NCBI GenBank assembly: GCA_028564925.1
Contig: CM053028.1
Coordinates: 629,882,995 to 629,946,994, forward strand
Direction of reading: 5' to 3'
Length of the DNA: 64,000 nt
Source: Lithobates sylvaticus
Lineage: Eukaryota > Chordata > Amphibia > Anura > Ranidae
Below the pieces are notes generated by a model. That model was not told the DNA's origin, searched no databases, and saw only the letters and a list, made by a program, of their open reading frames with translations. Position 1 is the first letter of the stretch. Each line of letters begins with the position of its first letter. Shown here in pieces: positions 1 through 11,200 of the stretch. The position numbers and the translations under genes were made by a program.

Positions 1-9
1 CCTCTAGCC

Positions 10-42
10 CTTTATATATATATATATATATTTTTTTTTTTA
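10..42. repeat. (TA)n and poly-T simple repeat
   Basis: An alternating TA tract runs directly into a T homopolymer. It is ordinary low-complexity sequence. Confidence 0.9.
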
Positions 43-51
43 TAGAGCCAT

Positions 52-245
52 TTTCCTCAAAAGTTCGGGTTCGGGGGGTCAAGTTCGGGTCCCAAACTCA
101 AACTTTTTTTTTTTTGCGAAGTTCGGCTGAAACCCGTCGAACCAGTAGATACCAGGTGTCCGCTCAACTCTATCAGGGACACATGGGGTGAAATTTGAGT
201 TTGTGAAGGTTTATAGGGGGATCCTATACCATAAATATTTTTCAA
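52..245. repeat. Possible end of a TTCGGGTT-rich MITE
   Basis: Repeated AAGTTCGGGT / CGAACC motifs in both orientations resemble the subterminal regions of vertebrate hAT-type MITEs. No terminal inverted repeat or target duplication was found, so both boundaries are approximate and the family is unassigned. Confidence 0.3.
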
Positions 246-737
246 TTGTACCCTAGTATTTGGAGCACATCATGGATTTGGGAAAAGGATGTGAGACTTT
301 CTTAATTAAATTGATCAATTAGAGAAAGAATTTGCCGATCCTCTTCCTAGCAGAAAGGGAGCTTGGTATTCTTGTTGTGGGGATGAAAATAATTAACATA
401 AATTTAAAAAAAAAGCATATAGTAGATATAAGGCCTGGGGAATAGGGTCAGGACATTTCTGTTAGTTTCCCAAAAGAAGATAATGGCTGTGAAAAGGTTC
501 TTGGAAGTGGAAGAGAAGATGCTAGGGTTTGATTGTAAGATTGGATTTTGCAGACTTCATGCAGGATTTGAGGAACTCCTCACAAATCAAACATGGATAT
601 ATTAGTTAATCCATGTGTATTATGACATTAATTCAATCATATAGAACTTCAGTACATGTGTGTATTGTACATACTTTTTTTTTTCTATACACCTCTGCAC
701 TTGAACCACAAATTACAATGCTTTCATAAATGAGATG
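246..737. other. Unassigned AT-rich spacer
   Basis: No coding, RNA or repeat signature was recognised. The sequence is AT-rich with short A and T runs. Confidence 0.5.
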
Positions 738-745
738 GTTATAAT
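738..745. repeat. Left target-site duplication of the hAT MITE
   Basis: GTTATAAT directly precedes the TAGGGATGAGC terminus and is repeated exactly at 1888-1895. Eight bp is the duplication length typical of hAT transposition. Confidence 0.85.
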
Positions 746-935
746 TAGGGATGAGCCCGGTGTTCGATTCAAACCCATGTTTCGAAACGAACATCGGCCG
801 TTCGTTGAAACCAGAACTTTGTGGGCCATTTGCATCAATTTGTGTGATACGAACGGCCCACAGTGCACTGCGCCAGTCGCAGTGCATTGCTGGCTGTTGA
901 TTGCCAAGCATGCACTGTGACCCCCGCATGCTTGG

Positions 936-1043
936 CCAATCACAGTGCCGGCAGCGGGGAGAGCCATAATTGGCCACACAGGCAGTATGCCTGGGGCCAA
1001 TCATAGCTCAAGGGGTTTAGTATACGCCCCACACTATATAAGG
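936..1043 (+). promoter_or_regulatory. CCAAT/TATA promoter-like region inside the hAT MITE
   Basis: Two CCAAT boxes in a GGCCAAT context (936-940 and 997-1001) precede TATATAAGG (1035-1043), in the order and spacing of a pol II core promoter. It reads towards the interior of the element. It is probably inherited from the 5' end of an autonomous relative, where it would drive the transposase. Transcription itself is inferred. Confidence 0.5.
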
Positions 1044-1062
1044 CCGCCAGCGCGGCGGCCTT
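1040..1062 (+). other. GC-rich perfect stem-loop just after the TATA box
   Basis: Arms AAGGCCGCC and GGCGGCCTT pair perfectly around the loop AGCGC. The stem covers the place where transcription would start, so it could form at the 5' end of the RNA. Confidence 0.7.
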
Positions 1063-1099
1063 GTGTAGTTTGTTGCGGCATTCATAGAGAGAAGGATGG

Positions 1100-1255
1100 G
1101 CAGGGACAGTGTCAGCTGTGCTTTACTTCTTTAGATAGCGCTGTTACAGTGAGTGTAGTGTTCAGGAAGAGAGCAGGATAGACAGGGACAGTGTCAGCTT
1201 TGCTTTGCTTCCTAACCTAGCACTGTTACAGTGAGTGTAGTGTGCCTCCTGCACA
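1100..1255 (+). repeat. Two direct copies of an ~82-bp segment
   Basis: GGGACAGTGTCAGCT recurs at 1103 and 1185, and GCACTGTTACAGTGAGTGT-like sequence follows each time. It is an internal tandem duplication within the MITE. Confidence 0.7.
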
Positions 1256-1589
1256 GCATACACCTGGATCTATCCCCCCATTGCTGGTGTTGTGTAGTTG
1301 ATTTGTGCAACCCAGGCATCTACCTAACATTAACATAACATATATTGGGTGCGGGGTTCCCCTTAATATCCATACAAGACCCAAAGGGGCTGGTAATGGG
1401 CTGGGGTGTTTTGATGGGGTAGCCATGCCATTTTTCTCAAAGATTTTCATCCATATTGCCAGGACAAGGCATTACATTAAAGCCACAAGCAGTTTTAAAT
1501 GGCTTGTTTTCCTTTACAAATGCCATTTTGTGCAGGGACAGTTCTAAACTCGGGAAACACATGCGACTTCACAGGCATACTTTAGACAT

Positions 1590-1614
1590 CCCCCCCCCCC
1601 CCCCCCCCCCCCCC
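1590..1614 (+). repeat. 25-C homopolymer
   Basis: The tract corresponds to a run of 6-8 G on the opposite strand at the same place in the long hAT copies (14.67 and 40.39 kb). It has expanded in this short element, or the base caller has overcounted it. Confidence 0.85.
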
Positions 1615-1887
1615 AGGTACGATATTTAAAGGAATATTTCACTTTTCTTTGTTTCACTTTATGCATCATTAAAATGACTGCTCCAGAGAAAACTTCCATT
1701 TTTAAAACTTCTTTTTGCATTGATACATGTCCCCTGGGGCACGACCCGGGTTCCCAAACCCTTTTTAGGACAATAACATGCATATTGGCCGTTATAATTA
1801 GCACTTTAGATTTTGAAAGTTTGCGTCCATTGTAATTAATAGGGTTCTAACGTTCGTTCGAACTTTCGGTCCGTTCACAGGTCCCTA

Positions 1888-1895
1888 GTTATAAT
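1888..1895. repeat. Right target-site duplication of the hAT MITE
   Basis: GTTATAAT, identical to 738-745. Confidence 0.85.
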
Positions 1896-3385
1896 CCTCA
1901 TACAATAGGGATTTTATCTGGTGACCATGGTGAAGGGGAATTATCAATGTCTTCCTCAGAGGATCTCTGAGAGCTCTTCATCAGGATATAACAGGAAGGA
2001 CAATATCAATAAAAATGTCATGCTGTTGAGCGCAAATATAATTTCAGAAGTTGTCCTAAAATAATCTAAGGGGCCACAGGGGAATGAAAGCATGACATAT
2101 TTTATGATGGAGCAACTGATAGTGGAAAGGAGTTGTGGTTTCCATGTCTGGTGGAGACTGTCCTGGTCTCAGCTGAAGGAGGTTTTCAAGACCAAAGCAC
2201 TGTGACTTTCGAACATATCAGGTCTGTCTGATAAGCTGCTCTATGTAATTGTTAGTGGAGGAAATCAGATTGTAGAGTGTATGGGGCACACACATTGTGG
2301 TTTGTAAGTTTACCACTGAAGCCCTGCACCCCTATATGAAATGTTTTACAGTAGTACAAACCTAACAGAGGTCATAACCTTTCCTCATGGTAATACAAAA
2401 CTTTAAAAGAAGAAAAAAAAAAAGAAAAAAAGAAAAAAAAAAAAAAAAAACATGTTTGGGCTGAACATTCACTTTGATTGCAATATGCACATCTTGTATG
2501 AACTCAATTCAACCTCCTTTTAATACTAACACTATTTTTTTTTTAAATCCCCTAATGATAATAATACAATTATAAAAGCTTTCAGAGTGGGGGATGATGG
2601 GAATAAAATGGTTTTCCAGGATTGGAGATGTTGTGTAAGTTCACCTATAAATGTGTAGATCTTAGTAAAGGTGATAAACACGTCCCATGTCCTAGGGACC
2701 ATTTTCTATCTCTACCTTCTATATATAGGACTGTGCGCTGTCCGAGGTGATATAGTGGTCAGATTTGTATGTAGCAGATACTTTGTATATATTTAGTGTC
2801 ATTTACCTATCAGGCAGCTTATGGCTTTTATCATTGATCTGCTGTTGATGATTGAAATAGATACAAATAGACACGGATTTGACTGGGCTGATTGAGTAGA
2901 TACAATGTTTTGTTTTTCTTGCTTCCTTCCCATTGTGTTGTGGGTTAAGAACACCACGATCTTCTCAACTTGTCTTTTTCAGATAAAGTAACAATGTAAG
3001 GCGGGAGATTGTGTGGAGGATCTTTTATTGTAACAATGTGTGAGTGCGGCATAAGTATTTATTCAGCTCTGCCACCTTGTGGCCATGTCTGGTATAACAC
3101 CGGGGGTGTGTGTGCAGTACAAGGAGTTGAATAGAGTAATGTATACAGACAGAAAGTGGAGATGATCTCCGCAATCCATAGAGAAGCGGGACGGGAATAG
3201 AAGGAATGATTATTAATTCCCATCCCAATCTGACCGACCCACTCTAACGATCCCCATTAGGATTATCAAACGCCCACTGCTCTGATTGGCTCATATTTCA
3301 AATTTTCCCGCCTGAATAGTGAAGAACGTTAGGCAAACCATCAGCCCTATTATACCGCCGAATCCTATTATACCGCCCCAAAAAA
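1896..3385. other. AT-rich unassigned region with an A-rich tract
   Basis: No coding sequence was recognised. An A-rich (A)nG tract occupies 2405-2450. Towards the gap the composition changes and promoter-like motifs appear, listed separately. Confidence 0.5.
3285..3377 (+). promoter_or_regulatory. Weak promoter-like motifs next to a gap
   Basis: ATTGG (3285-3289, an inverted CCAAT box) is followed by TTTTCCCGCC (3303-3312), which matches the E2F consensus. A 14-bp sequence, CCTATTATACCGCC, then occurs twice (3346-3359 and 3364-3377). CpG-rich sequence follows the gap. This could be the edge of a CpG-island promoter, but chance matches are possible. Confidence 0.25.
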
Positions 3386-3885
3386 NNNNNNNNNNNNNNN
3401 NNNNNNNNNNNNNNNNNNNNNNNNNNNNNNNNNNNNNNNNNNNNNNNNNNNNNNNNNNNNNNNNNNNNNNNNNNNNNNNNNNNNNNNNNNNNNNNNNNNN
3501 NNNNNNNNNNNNNNNNNNNNNNNNNNNNNNNNNNNNNNNNNNNNNNNNNNNNNNNNNNNNNNNNNNNNNNNNNNNNNNNNNNNNNNNNNNNNNNNNNNNN
3601 NNNNNNNNNNNNNNNNNNNNNNNNNNNNNNNNNNNNNNNNNNNNNNNNNNNNNNNNNNNNNNNNNNNNNNNNNNNNNNNNNNNNNNNNNNNNNNNNNNNN
3701 NNNNNNNNNNNNNNNNNNNNNNNNNNNNNNNNNNNNNNNNNNNNNNNNNNNNNNNNNNNNNNNNNNNNNNNNNNNNNNNNNNNNNNNNNNNNNNNNNNNN
3801 NNNNNNNNNNNNNNNNNNNNNNNNNNNNNNNNNNNNNNNNNNNNNNNNNNNNNNNNNNNNNNNNNNNNNNNNNNNNNNNNNNNNN
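3386..3885. other. Assembly gap (500 N)
   Basis: Exactly 500 N, the same size as the other two gaps, so the length is nominal. Confidence 0.99.
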
Positions 3886-4820
3886 ACCCCCTCCATTGCC
3901 TGAACGGATATCGAACGCCCATTCCTCTCGCCACCCCCAACGACGCCCCCGCCAAACCGCCCGTCGCCTTGGCCCCCAAAGTCCCGCGCAGTTGGGACGG
4001 TCCCGGCCCACTCCTGCCAAACGACCTCAGACCATCTCCCCCTGGGGGCGACCGCCCACCCTCAGCTGTGTTAGCCCCTCTGGCGGCCCTCTGCACTGTA
4101 CCAGCAGACATGGTCACCCTACTGTCCTCCCCCCTCGGCTCATGCAGAGCTGCTGAGGGTGCTGCGGCCAAAATCCTCAGGGGCGTAATACTCCCCTTCC
4201 TGGCTGTTCCTTTCTTGTGAGCTGACCGACCCCCCCTCAACACGTGCAGAGCTGCTGGGGAGGACACCACTGTGGAAGGGCCTGCTGAGTCCACTATCCG
4301 CCCGTCCCTGCTGGCCCCCACCCGTTGCGACCGCCTCTCTGACTGCTGACCCCTCTGCTTGTGCGAGCTGCAGGGGCTGGTGGATCCCGGGATTCTTGTC
4401 AATGGCGCCCGGGGATGCAGCGCCGTGTAGGCCTGTGGCCCCGCCCCCCGCATGGAGCCCGCGGCGTGCATTCCACCAGGGCCCCCCGGGAGTCTCTGTC
4501 TGTGCTCGTTTTGCTGGGGGAGTGGAATGATCCCCACTTGGGCTCCTGGCCAACCTTGATGGGCCGGCGACCGCCCCAGGTGAGTACCTTACGGGCGGCC
4601 TAGATACTCGGCCGCGTGGATGAGTCCCGCCGTCCTCTGCTGGTCCTCCTTCCTCCATGCTCCGTCCACCGGCATCCCGGTCCTGGTTCTCGGCCAGCAC
4701 GGCCGCGACCTGATCCCTCAGCCATTCCACCCCCTCAGGCCGCCGCGGCCTGCAAGTGATCCACGAGGTCCCGATCCGCCATCTTGGATTAAAGCAGAGG
4801 AGCAGTGTATAAAAACTCCT
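3886..4820 (-). other. CpG-rich block with an unassigned coding-like stretch
   Basis: On the minus strand, long open stretches lie across about 4140-4730 and from about 4537 down into the gap. The implied peptide is rich in Gly, Pro, Arg and Ser, and includes EWLRDQVAAVLAE near the start and PPAKRAQTE later. An ATG in AAGATGGCG context lies near 4783. No domain was recognised. Such low-complexity proteins are common both in CpG islands read by chance and in first genes of vertebrate mobile elements. I suspect a fossil mobile-element gene, possibly of a retroelement, because the block sits among repeats, but this is not proven. The stretch is interrupted and its far end is hidden in the gap. 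Confidence 0.3.
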
Positions 4821-4893
4821 CCTCTTTTGTTTCCAGAAAAACCGAATGACTCCGCTCGGTCACCCCCCCCCTTTTATCTTGCCGCCCCCCCAT

Positions 4894-4908
4894 CTCCTAT
4901 TGGCCAAC
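4894..4908 (-). promoter_or_regulatory. CCAAT box upstream of the minus-strand open stretch
   Basis: Read on the minus strand, TTGGCCAATAGG lies roughly 110 bp upstream of the AAGATGGCG start. The position suits a promoter CCAAT box, but there is no independent support. Confidence 0.25.
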
Positions 4909-4942
4909 CTGCCTAAACCCCCCCCCCCTTTAAATTTTCCCT

Positions 4943-4961
4943 GGTGTGTAACTAACACACC
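4943..4961. repeat. Short perfect inverted repeat
   Basis: GGTGTGT and ACACACC pair around the loop AACTA. It lies at the edge of the CpG-rich block, just before a CTAGGGTTGCCACC motif that resembles a transposon terminus, so it may mark an element boundary. Confidence 0.5.
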
Positions 4962-5680
4962 GTCATGTCCGGCTAGGGTTGCCACCTTTTCTTCGAGCCA
5001 AACCCGAACACTTTAGTGGGGCTTGGCCCTTTTTTTTTTTAGCATAGACTATGAGAAACGTAAAATACCTGGGACACCTCTGTGTGCCCTAGGGAAGTAG
5101 TAATGCGGCACCGCAGCAGTGAACCTGGTGTAGCCAACTGCATATAGTGCAGACGTGGGGTTTAAAGTACAATTTTAGTGTATATGTAGTGTGTAATGTT
5201 TGGTGGGGAGCCTCCCCTGTAAATTTTGGGGGACGGGGGAGTCCTCCTGTAAGGCATTGGGTGAAAAGTTAAGCTGGGCATATACATGAGCCTAAGTATG
5301 TATGCGTATTGTATGGGGGAGTGAGGACTGTATAAATGGATGGTACGGGGGGAGTTCCCCTTTATTCATTAAGCACAGAGGTTCCACTTGCATTTAAAAT
5401 GGAAACTCTAATATGAGGGGGGGGGGACTCTGTCACCATAAGCACCTTCTGCAGAGTGAATGCACTAAGGTAATGTGGGAGGGGGGAACTGATATAAGGG
5501 GGTAACCTTTATATCAGTGCCCCATACCTTACTGTATTTACTGCCCCCTACATCGTGATCCCCCTCAGACGGGGCCTTGCTACGCGTCACTGACCACCAC
5601 TCGGTGCACAGTACAGGCTCGGGTTCAATGGTCCTCTCAGAGTTTGCCCAAGAGTGGGCAGACACGAAAACCAAAAAATT
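4962..5680. other. Unassigned sequence before the 31-bp array
   Basis: It begins with CTAGGGTTGCCACCTTTT and a CCAAACCCGAACAC motif, which look like the end of a DNA transposon. No matching second end was found. No genes were recognised. Confidence 0.35.
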
Positions 5681-5689
5681 GGCAAGCTG

Positions 5690-8215
5690 CAGACATAATA
5701 CGGGAATGATCAGAGCCCGCAAAATATAAAGGAAGGGGTCAGAGACTGCAGACAAAGTACGGGAAAGATATCAGGACTGCAGCCATAGTCCCGGAAATGG
5801 TCAAGACTGCAGCCCTAGTACAGGAGAGGCCCAAGACTGCAGACACGAAAAAGGAATGCAAGACTGCAGAAAATAGTACGGGAGAGGGACAGAGACTGCA
5901 GAAAATTAAAATACAGGGTGAATGGTCGGGAGCTGCAGAGATATACAGGAGATGGTAAGAAAAAATGGGGAGAAAGGTGAACAAAAAAGGGAGGGCCCAA
6001 GACTGCAGACAAATACGGGAGATGTCAGGGGCCTTCAGCCCATATTACGGGAAAGATGGTCAGAACTGCAGAAAATAATACGGGAAGGGGCCCAAGACGC
6101 AGACATGAAAACGGAAAAGGCCCAAGAAAACTGAAAAAACGGTACAAAAGAGGGTCAGAGTTTCAGAATAAAACGGGGAATGGTCGGGAAAACGGGCAGA
6201 CAAGAACAGGAGATTGTCAGAGACTGAAAGACATAGACAGGAAAATGAACCAAAACCCGCAACATATTACAGAGATGGCCCAAAACCCTGCAGACTTTGT
6301 AAAAAGGAGTTAAACAGAAAACTGCAGACATAGTAAAAGGAATTTATCAGGACTGCAGACACATTCCCGGAGAGGGCCCAAAAACTGCAGACATAGTAAA
6401 AAAAAAACAAAAAAAAAAAAACCTGCAGAAAAGATACGGGAGATGGTAAAGGAAAAAAAACTGCAGACACAAATACAGTAGATTTCAAAACCCTGCAGAC
6501 ATAAACAGGAGAGGGCCCCAGCCCTGCAGCCCAAATAAAAGGAAATGGTCAGAGACTGCAAAAAACGAAACAGGAGATGGTCAGAGACTGCAGACATGAT
6601 ACAGGATGGTCAAGACGCAGACTTTAAACAGGAGATGGTCAGAACTGCAGACAGGGATAAAGGAGTTTGGCAGAGCCCGCAGACATGAAACGGAAAAAGG
6701 TCAAGACGCAGACATGTACGGGAAAATGGCCCCAGAGACTGCAGACATGAAAACGGGAAAAGGCCCAGAGAGTGGTTGGGGACAAAGTACAGGAATGACG
6801 AGACTCAGACATAAACGGGAAAGGGGTCAGAGACTCAGACTTATTTACGGGAAATTTTGGTCAAGACTGCATACATGACGGGGGCAAAAATTGCCCCCGG
6901 GCACATGGATCGCACAGAACGAAACAGGGGTTTTTCCTTTTTTTTTCCCAGTGTAAACCCGCCCTGTGCCCTGGAACCCAGACAAAAAACAAAAGATGGT
7001 CAAAGACTGAAAATAAAAACAGGAGATGATAAAGGGGACTCAACATAGTACAGGAATGGTCAGAGACGAGACATATACGGGAATGATCAGAAAACTGCAA
7101 CATAGTACAGAGAGGGGTTCAGAACTGCGGGACATAGTACAAATGGCAGAGCCCTGCAGACACATACGGGAGTTTATCAGAGATTTGCAGACATAACGGG
7201 AAAGAGGGCAGAGACTGCAGACTAAAACGGGAGAGGTCAGAGACTCCCAGCCCCATAGTAAAAGGAGATGGCAAGACGCAGACACGGAAACAAAAGGGGG
7301 CCGAGACTGCAGACTTTAATAAAGGAGATGGTCAAGCCCTGCAGACATAGTAAAGGAAATGGTCAGAGACTGCAGACTAATACAGGAATGGCAGAGACTG
7401 CAGACATGATACAGGAGATGGCAGAGATTTGCGACATGATACAGGAGATGGCCCAAGACTGCAGCCCTGATACGGGAAAGATGGTCAAGAGGGGGGACAT
7501 AGTACAGGAAAAGATCAGAGACTGCGGACATGATCCAGGAGATGGCCCAGAACCCCAACATGATAAAAGGGGAGGGCCGAGATTTGCAGACAGATACGGG
7601 AAAAGGTCAGAGAGTGTGCGGCCCAAAAACGGGGAATGATCAGAAAACGCAGCTTTATACGGGAACGGCAGAGACTGCAGACATGGTCCCAGGAGATGGT
7701 CAGAGACCCCGGGACATAATACGGGAGAGGGCCCCGAGACTGCAGACATAGTACAGGAGAGGGCCCAAGATGCAAAACACGGTCCCAAAAAAGGTCAGAG
7801 ACTGCAGACATAATACAGGAGAGGGTTCAGAAAACTGCAGACAAATACAGGAGATGGTCAGAGACTGCAGCATAAAAACAGGGGTGGTCAGAGACTGCGG
7901 GACATGATACAGGGAGGGTCAAGCCCTGCAACGATCCCGGAAAATTTGGCCCAGAGATTTGCAAAACATAAATTACAGGAGAGGGGCAAGGGGTTTTGGG
8001 GACATAGAAAAGGGTGATCAAAGACGGCAGACATGAAACGGGAGAGGGTTCAAACCCTGCAGACATGATAAAAGGAATGGTCAGAGACTGCAGACATGAA
8101 CAGGAGATGGTCGAGAGTGTGCGGACATAGTACAGGAATATCAAGACTGCAAACATGATACAGGAACGGTAAAGGGCTGAAAGACATAGAAACGGGAGAG
8201 GGTCAGAGACTGCTT
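5690..8215 (+). repeat. 31-bp minisatellite array (about 80 degenerate units)
   Basis: The unit reads approximately ACTGCAGACATAGTACAGG then AGATGGTCAGAG. Units differ by many small indels, and G/C/A runs are miscounted, so part of the variation is probably consensus error. At 6880-6990 the array is interrupted by non-repeat sequence that resembles the sequence just past its end (8265-8315). The many short reading frames here are by-products of the repeat. Confidence 0.85.
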
Positions 8216-11200
8216 ACATACGGGGCCAAAAAATTTGGGAAACCCGGGCAAAAGTGACTCCACAAAACCCCAGCGTGTTCCTGGGGTTTTTCAGTGTAAA
8301 ACCCTGCCTGTGACCTAACCCCCCCACATTTTTTTTCCACAAATTTGGGAGGCACCTGGGGGAAAATTTCCCACATCTCTTGTGGGGTCCAAAGGGCCCC
8401 CCCTGTGGCAACATCATTTTTTTTAAATTTTGGGGGGGGGGGAATATGTGCTAGGGGGGGGTGGTTTTTCATCCCCAAACCCCCCCTTGGGTTAGCACAA
8501 TCCTAAAGGCCCCCTAAAGTTTATCCCCCCCCCCAAATCACCAAATTAACTGGGGCTATTTCCCCCCTCCCCTTTCACTTGTTCCTCCCCCACCTCTGAA
8601 GATTTCACTTTTGGATTAGTTGATTCGTGCAGCACCCGTTGTGGGCTTTGGGGGGAAACCCCCCTCCTCCCCTTCCCCTCTGTGTACCCACCACAGAAAC
8701 AAAACACGAAAGGAGGAGGAGGGCCGGTCGGTTCACCCCCACAGCAAACTCTCTGCACTAGCTTTTGCAGCTGGGGGAGAATGTGGGGCTCTGCCCGAAA
8801 GGGAAAACGGGGGGTTTTGGGGAGCTCACAGGCAGCGGGGGCAGGGAACAAAGAATACCCCCGCAAAGTTTGGGGGAATTCCCTTTACTCAAATTCCCGG
8901 GGAAAAGGGGTTAACCCAAAGGCACGGCCGCACCAGAGAGCCACAGGCCCGGTCTGAATGATTGCCCCCCGGGTCTCAGGGGCCAGAAAACCCGGACACA
9001 TTTTAAAAACCCGTACTGCCGGGTTTCAATCCCAAAAAGGTTTTTGGCAACCCAATTCGGGCCCTCCCCCTACATTCCCCGACCCTTTCTTTCCGGGCCC
9101 TTTCTCGTCTAAACTGAAATGTCTTTAAAATAAAAACCCTTTCCTTTTTTTTCGAAGTACTCTATGTTAAATTTTCCAAATTTTTCCCATCCATCATCCT
9201 GCTCCCACGCACTTTTTTGCTCCCCTTTTCCGGGACTGGACTGACATCTTTTTCAGCAAGAAGGACAGGACTAGTTTTTCACCTGTCGGGCGGAGAACAC
9301 TCCTGAAAAAAATACACTTAAAGCTGCTTTTCAGCACCCGGGGGGGGTGCCCGAAAAGTTGGCAAAAAGGGGGTTTTAGGCAGGATGGCGGCCCCTTTAG
9401 TAAAAAACCCTTTGGGGATCTTGTAGTATCCCCCTTGGGGGGTTTTCCCCAAAAAGGAGCCGAATAATTTTTTTTAGATTCATCTTTTGTCTTTCCCAAA
9501 AGGGGGTTTCGGGAAAATGATTTTTAATTGCCCCCGAGGCTTGTAAAACTGTCGTACACACTTTTGATGCTGGGGTTTAAAATGGGTTAGGCGGTATGGC
9601 AAGGGGGCTTTGATGGAAAAAATTCGGAGGGAATCACGTTTGGGTTATTGTCGGTCCCACCCAACATTTTTCCATTTTTTAAATTTGGTTTTTGGCAAGA
9701 CGAATTTTTTATGTTGATAAATTTTGCCTATGGGCGGGTTCGTTTTCGGGGCGCCATGTTTCATTTTAAAATGGGGGAAAGGGGACGTCAGGGGTTTTAG
9801 ATTCCGTCATCCATTATTTGGAATGAATTTCTCTGCGGGGGCCCTCCTTCTTCCCCAATGGTGTGCGACCCTTTTGGGCCACGTTGCAGCACATTGCGGA
9901 GAATTTGGGGTTCCTTTGGCACTAAACAAGACGGGGGTTTCCAGGGAAAAGGGACTGAGTTTCCCTGGAATTATAATCGATTCCAGGGCAAGGGAGAACG
10001 GGTTGGGCCAGGGGGGAAGCTCGGGGTTTTCCCGGGTGAGTTTGGGAAAAATACAAGGATGTAAAATTTAATTTACAATAAAAAAAGGATTGAAAAAAGG
10101 GATTTTAGGAAGGTGCAGCTGCGAAACTTTTGCAGCCCCTCTATTTGGGGAAGTTGAACTTCGCGTGCAGGATCACCCCCCATGGGGCGGGATTTTTTCG
10201 ACGGCTTTTCACTGCAACGGCGGGGTGAAAGCACCCAACTTCCAATTTCATCATTTTAACGTAGGGCACAAGGAAGCCCCGCGGGTTGGGAAACGGTTCT
10301 TGGAGGATTTTCAACGGAAGGCCCGGTTTGGATGGAGGCCCGGGATAACTTCGATGGGATTTGGTGACGGACGCCGGGGGGTCAGGGTCTAGGGGTTTTT
10401 TTTCCCCGGTCAAGGGAGTGCAAAACCCGGGCCCCAATCAGTTTGAGGGGGGTTTTCCCTTAAAAAATTTGGGTGCTTTTTTAAAGGGGGCCCTTTTTGC
10501 ATAACTTGAAACAAAGGGCCCTTTAACTGCGACAAAAAGGGTGTTGTCGGGTGATCAATAGAAAAGTCGGCTTCTTCGCCCCCTTTTCCCAACGGGTTTA
10601 AACGACATTTTTGGGGGTTGCCCCTGCTTTAAAATTTGAACATATTGCTATAGGCTGTGCTATTCCGGGAGTAGACAACACTCTGGGCCGATTCTTTTCT
10701 TGCTTTCATGGGACAATTTTCCAGGGAGCGGCCCAAAGGGCGAGGGAAGGAAAAGGTTTTCCCCACCCCAAAGGTTTTTGGGATTTGGGAGTTTTGGCGT
10801 TAGAACCCGGCCGAGGTTTGGATACGGCGGGTGGGTGAGCAGGGTTCTACATGGTTGGCCTTTTGAAAAGGGTAGGGAAAAAGAGGGGGGAGGGTTTTGG
10901 GGGGTTTGGGAGATGGAGGCCCATTGGGGGGAAAGCCGGGGTCAGGTTATTATTGTTGTTTTTTTCCTTGACGGGAAGTAGGGAAAAAGGGGGGTTTAAG
11001 TCGGTTTCTGAAATTGACAAAAAGATGGGGGTTTTTAAGCTTTTTGGTTTTAAGTTGCGCAAAATTGGAGGATTTTAAACCAAGGACTTTTTTTTCTGGG
11101 TAAACGGGCCCCTTAAAAGGGGTACGGGAAGGGTTTTAAGGAAAGGACACACGGGGGCCGATTAGGGTTTTGGGAAATCGGGTGGCTTTGGGATTGCACA

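Larger units (their letters stand above)
746..1887 (+). mobile_element. Non-autonomous hAT element (1142 bp), complete
   Basis: The element starts TAGGGATGAGC and ends ACAGGTCCCTA, so the outer 6 bp are inverted (TAGGGA/TCCCTA), and an exact 8-bp duplication flanks it. Both ends are rich in TTCG/CGAA motifs, which are likely transposase-binding sites. It has no transposase. The right ~440 bp is the reverse complement, with small differences, of the 3' terminal region of the long hAT copies at 14.39 and 40.08 kb. It is therefore probably an internally deleted relative that those elements could mobilise. The left part holds promoter-like sequence that is not seen in the long copies, whose 5' ends are missing here. 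Inside are a direct ~82-bp duplication (around 1100-1255) and a 25-C run. Confidence 0.85.

Noticed and set aside
2941-2995. TTGTCTTTTTCAG splice-acceptor-like motif
   Set aside because: No open exon follows. Such motifs are frequent in AT-rich DNA.
4572-4588. CCCAGGTGAGT splice donor on the plus strand in the CpG-rich block
   Set aside because: It is a good consensus match, but no plus-strand coding exon could be identified, so it is not called.
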